DNA of 64,000 bases from Chelonoidis abingdonii (lineage: Eukaryota; Chordata; Testudines; Testudinidae). Each line of letters opens with the position of its first letter. Position 1 is the stretch's first letter. Shown one piece after another: positions 62,865 through 64,000 of this stretch. The notes beneath the pieces were generated by a model. That model searched no databases. It was given only the letters and a program-made list of their open reading frames with translations, and was not told the DNA's origin. The DNA lies in NCBI RefSeq assembly GCF_003597395.2, contig NC_133772.1:146225429-146289428 (forward strand). The letters run 5' to 3'. The position numbers were made by a program, and so were the translations under genes.

Positions 62865-63797
62865 AAATAGGTATTAGTCTTATAAGAATGTATTAATGTT
62901 TAGACTCTATGAAGTGCTTGTAAATTGTTGCACTTATTAATCTCACTTGTAATATCTGTAGTCCATGTTTTAAGGAAGTACGTAAGTATTGCTTTATAAC
63001 TTTGAAAATGTTTTCTCTGAACTTGTGAACCCACACACAGGAATTGTCCCCTCTTCCCATTCAGGAAGCCTATCAAGATTCAATGAGCCATTAAGGAACA
63101 TCACAATACAAAGGCCCTATCAGATCTTAGAAATGCTACATGCAATGGAGCTTGTCTCATGGACTGGAAGGCTAAATGTAAAAGATAAAACAGAAAATTG
63201 TCCATCTCTTTGTTGTCTGAACTCTCACGGGGCCAGACATACTAAACTAAGGCAGAGATCCCCAGGGGTTACCCCTGGGTCCACCCTGAAAGACATTTTG
63301 ATATGACAGATTACTACATTTCTGTCATCTTTAGGAACCACAGATGGTAACTCATTTGTGTGTGTATGTTTGATTGCTTTAACCTGTAAATAACTCTCTC
63401 GTTTGTTTTTCCTAGTTAATAAACCTTTAGTTAGTTTATTACAGGACTGGCTACAAGCGTTGTGTTTGGTATGAGAGCTGAGATACAAATTGAGCTGAGG
63501 TATTTGACTGGTCCCTTGGGACTGGAAGTAACCTGAATATTTTGTGATCTTTGGTATAGGTAACCAATTATCACTAAGTCCAGCTTGCCTGGGTGGCAAG
63601 ATAGACTGGAGAACCCAGGGGGACTGTCTGTGACTCCATGGTAAGACTATTACAGTGCTCTAGGAGTTCACATTTGTTACTGGGTTGGTGAAATCTAACT
63701 GTAAAATGTAACACCAGTTTGGGGTGTCTACCCTGCTTCTGACAGCCTGCGCTGAGGTTAGCATTCTTGGTCGTGAGACAATCCAGACAGCGTGACA
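62865..63797 (+). repeat. LTR-like repeat
   Basis: ttaataaacctttagttag (63417-63435) is a polyadenylation-type signal in a GT-rich context. The end, with ctccatggtaagactattac and cagcgtgacac, belongs to a common turtle LTR-like repeat as I remember it. There is no coding region and I cannot fix the left border. Confidence 0.45.
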
Positions 63798-64000
63798 CTT
63801 AGGAAGGGATTTTTATCTTCCATGTCTGTTTAGTAGAGCTGCCCTGCATCTCCCACATGTGGTGTTAACAGTGGGACTGGTTGTCCCATTGACTCTTGCT
63901 TCACACCGGACATTCCCATAATTCTCCAGCTTCCACTCAATACTCTCACTATCTGTTGCCCCATCCCTATCCCTCAGGTGTCTAAGCCAGCCAAAGAAGT

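Noticed and set aside
1..64000. CRISPR arrays, operons, riboswitches, phage or plasmid features
   Set aside because: The window is vertebrate intron/exon DNA; no regularly spaced repeats or bacterial signals are present.

Overview
This is vertebrate nuclear DNA, most likely from a cryptodire turtle. The evidence is the mix of repeats: CR1 LINEs with the typical 3' end, tRNA-derived SINEs with CR1-like tails (the turtle Cry/PolIII SINE type), DIRS tyrosine-recombinase retrotransposons, hAT and Tc1/mariner-type MITEs, and old MIR-type CORE-SINEs. The species is an inference. No bacterial-type operon, CRISPR array or phage is present.

The only host gene I can support lies on the minus strand and spans the whole window. 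I reconstructed 31 coding exons (called e1 to e31 in transcript order, from position 61673 down to 631). Every one is bounded by GT-AG splice sites, and the reading frame is continuous through all 30 junctions: 4,881 coding bases, 1,627 residues, no frameshift and no stop. The product is the spectrin-repeat rod of a giant nesprin. From remembered vertebrate sequences it fits nesprin-2 (SYNE2) better than nesprin-1. Transcription enters from beyond position 64000 and leaves below position 1, so both the N-terminal actin-binding CH domains and the C-terminal KASH anchor lie outside. The first four exons (52852-61673) include a Ser/Glu-rich non-helical linker. The remaining exons are spectrin-repeat helices, about 12-14 repeats.

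The rest is intron, about half of it recognisable transposable elements. Main blocks: 2265-2980 (hAT-like MITE with a perfect 8-bp target duplication); 5238-8634 (a decayed CR1 between 48-bp inverted repeats); 15111-15454 (Tigger-type MITE); 16627-22482 (a DIRS element split by a solo LTR); 35420-40360 (a minus-strand CR1 split by an LTR-like repeat, itself split by a second DIRS element); 45380-46010 (a CR1 fragment holding two SINEs); 49990-52191 (CR1 pieces, a GC-rich palindromic repeat, a SINE and a mariner MITE); 55195-56145, 58055-58531 and 60639-60932 (DNA transposons); 62058-62581 (a Tigger-type MITE with a nested palindromic hAT) and 62865-63797 (LTR-like).

The most unusual signal is a GC-rich, CCAAT-centred palindromic module found in three otherwise different elements (near 2681, 50310 and 58190). 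It carries splice-donor consensus sequences at its edges, facing outward at both edges in two of the copies.
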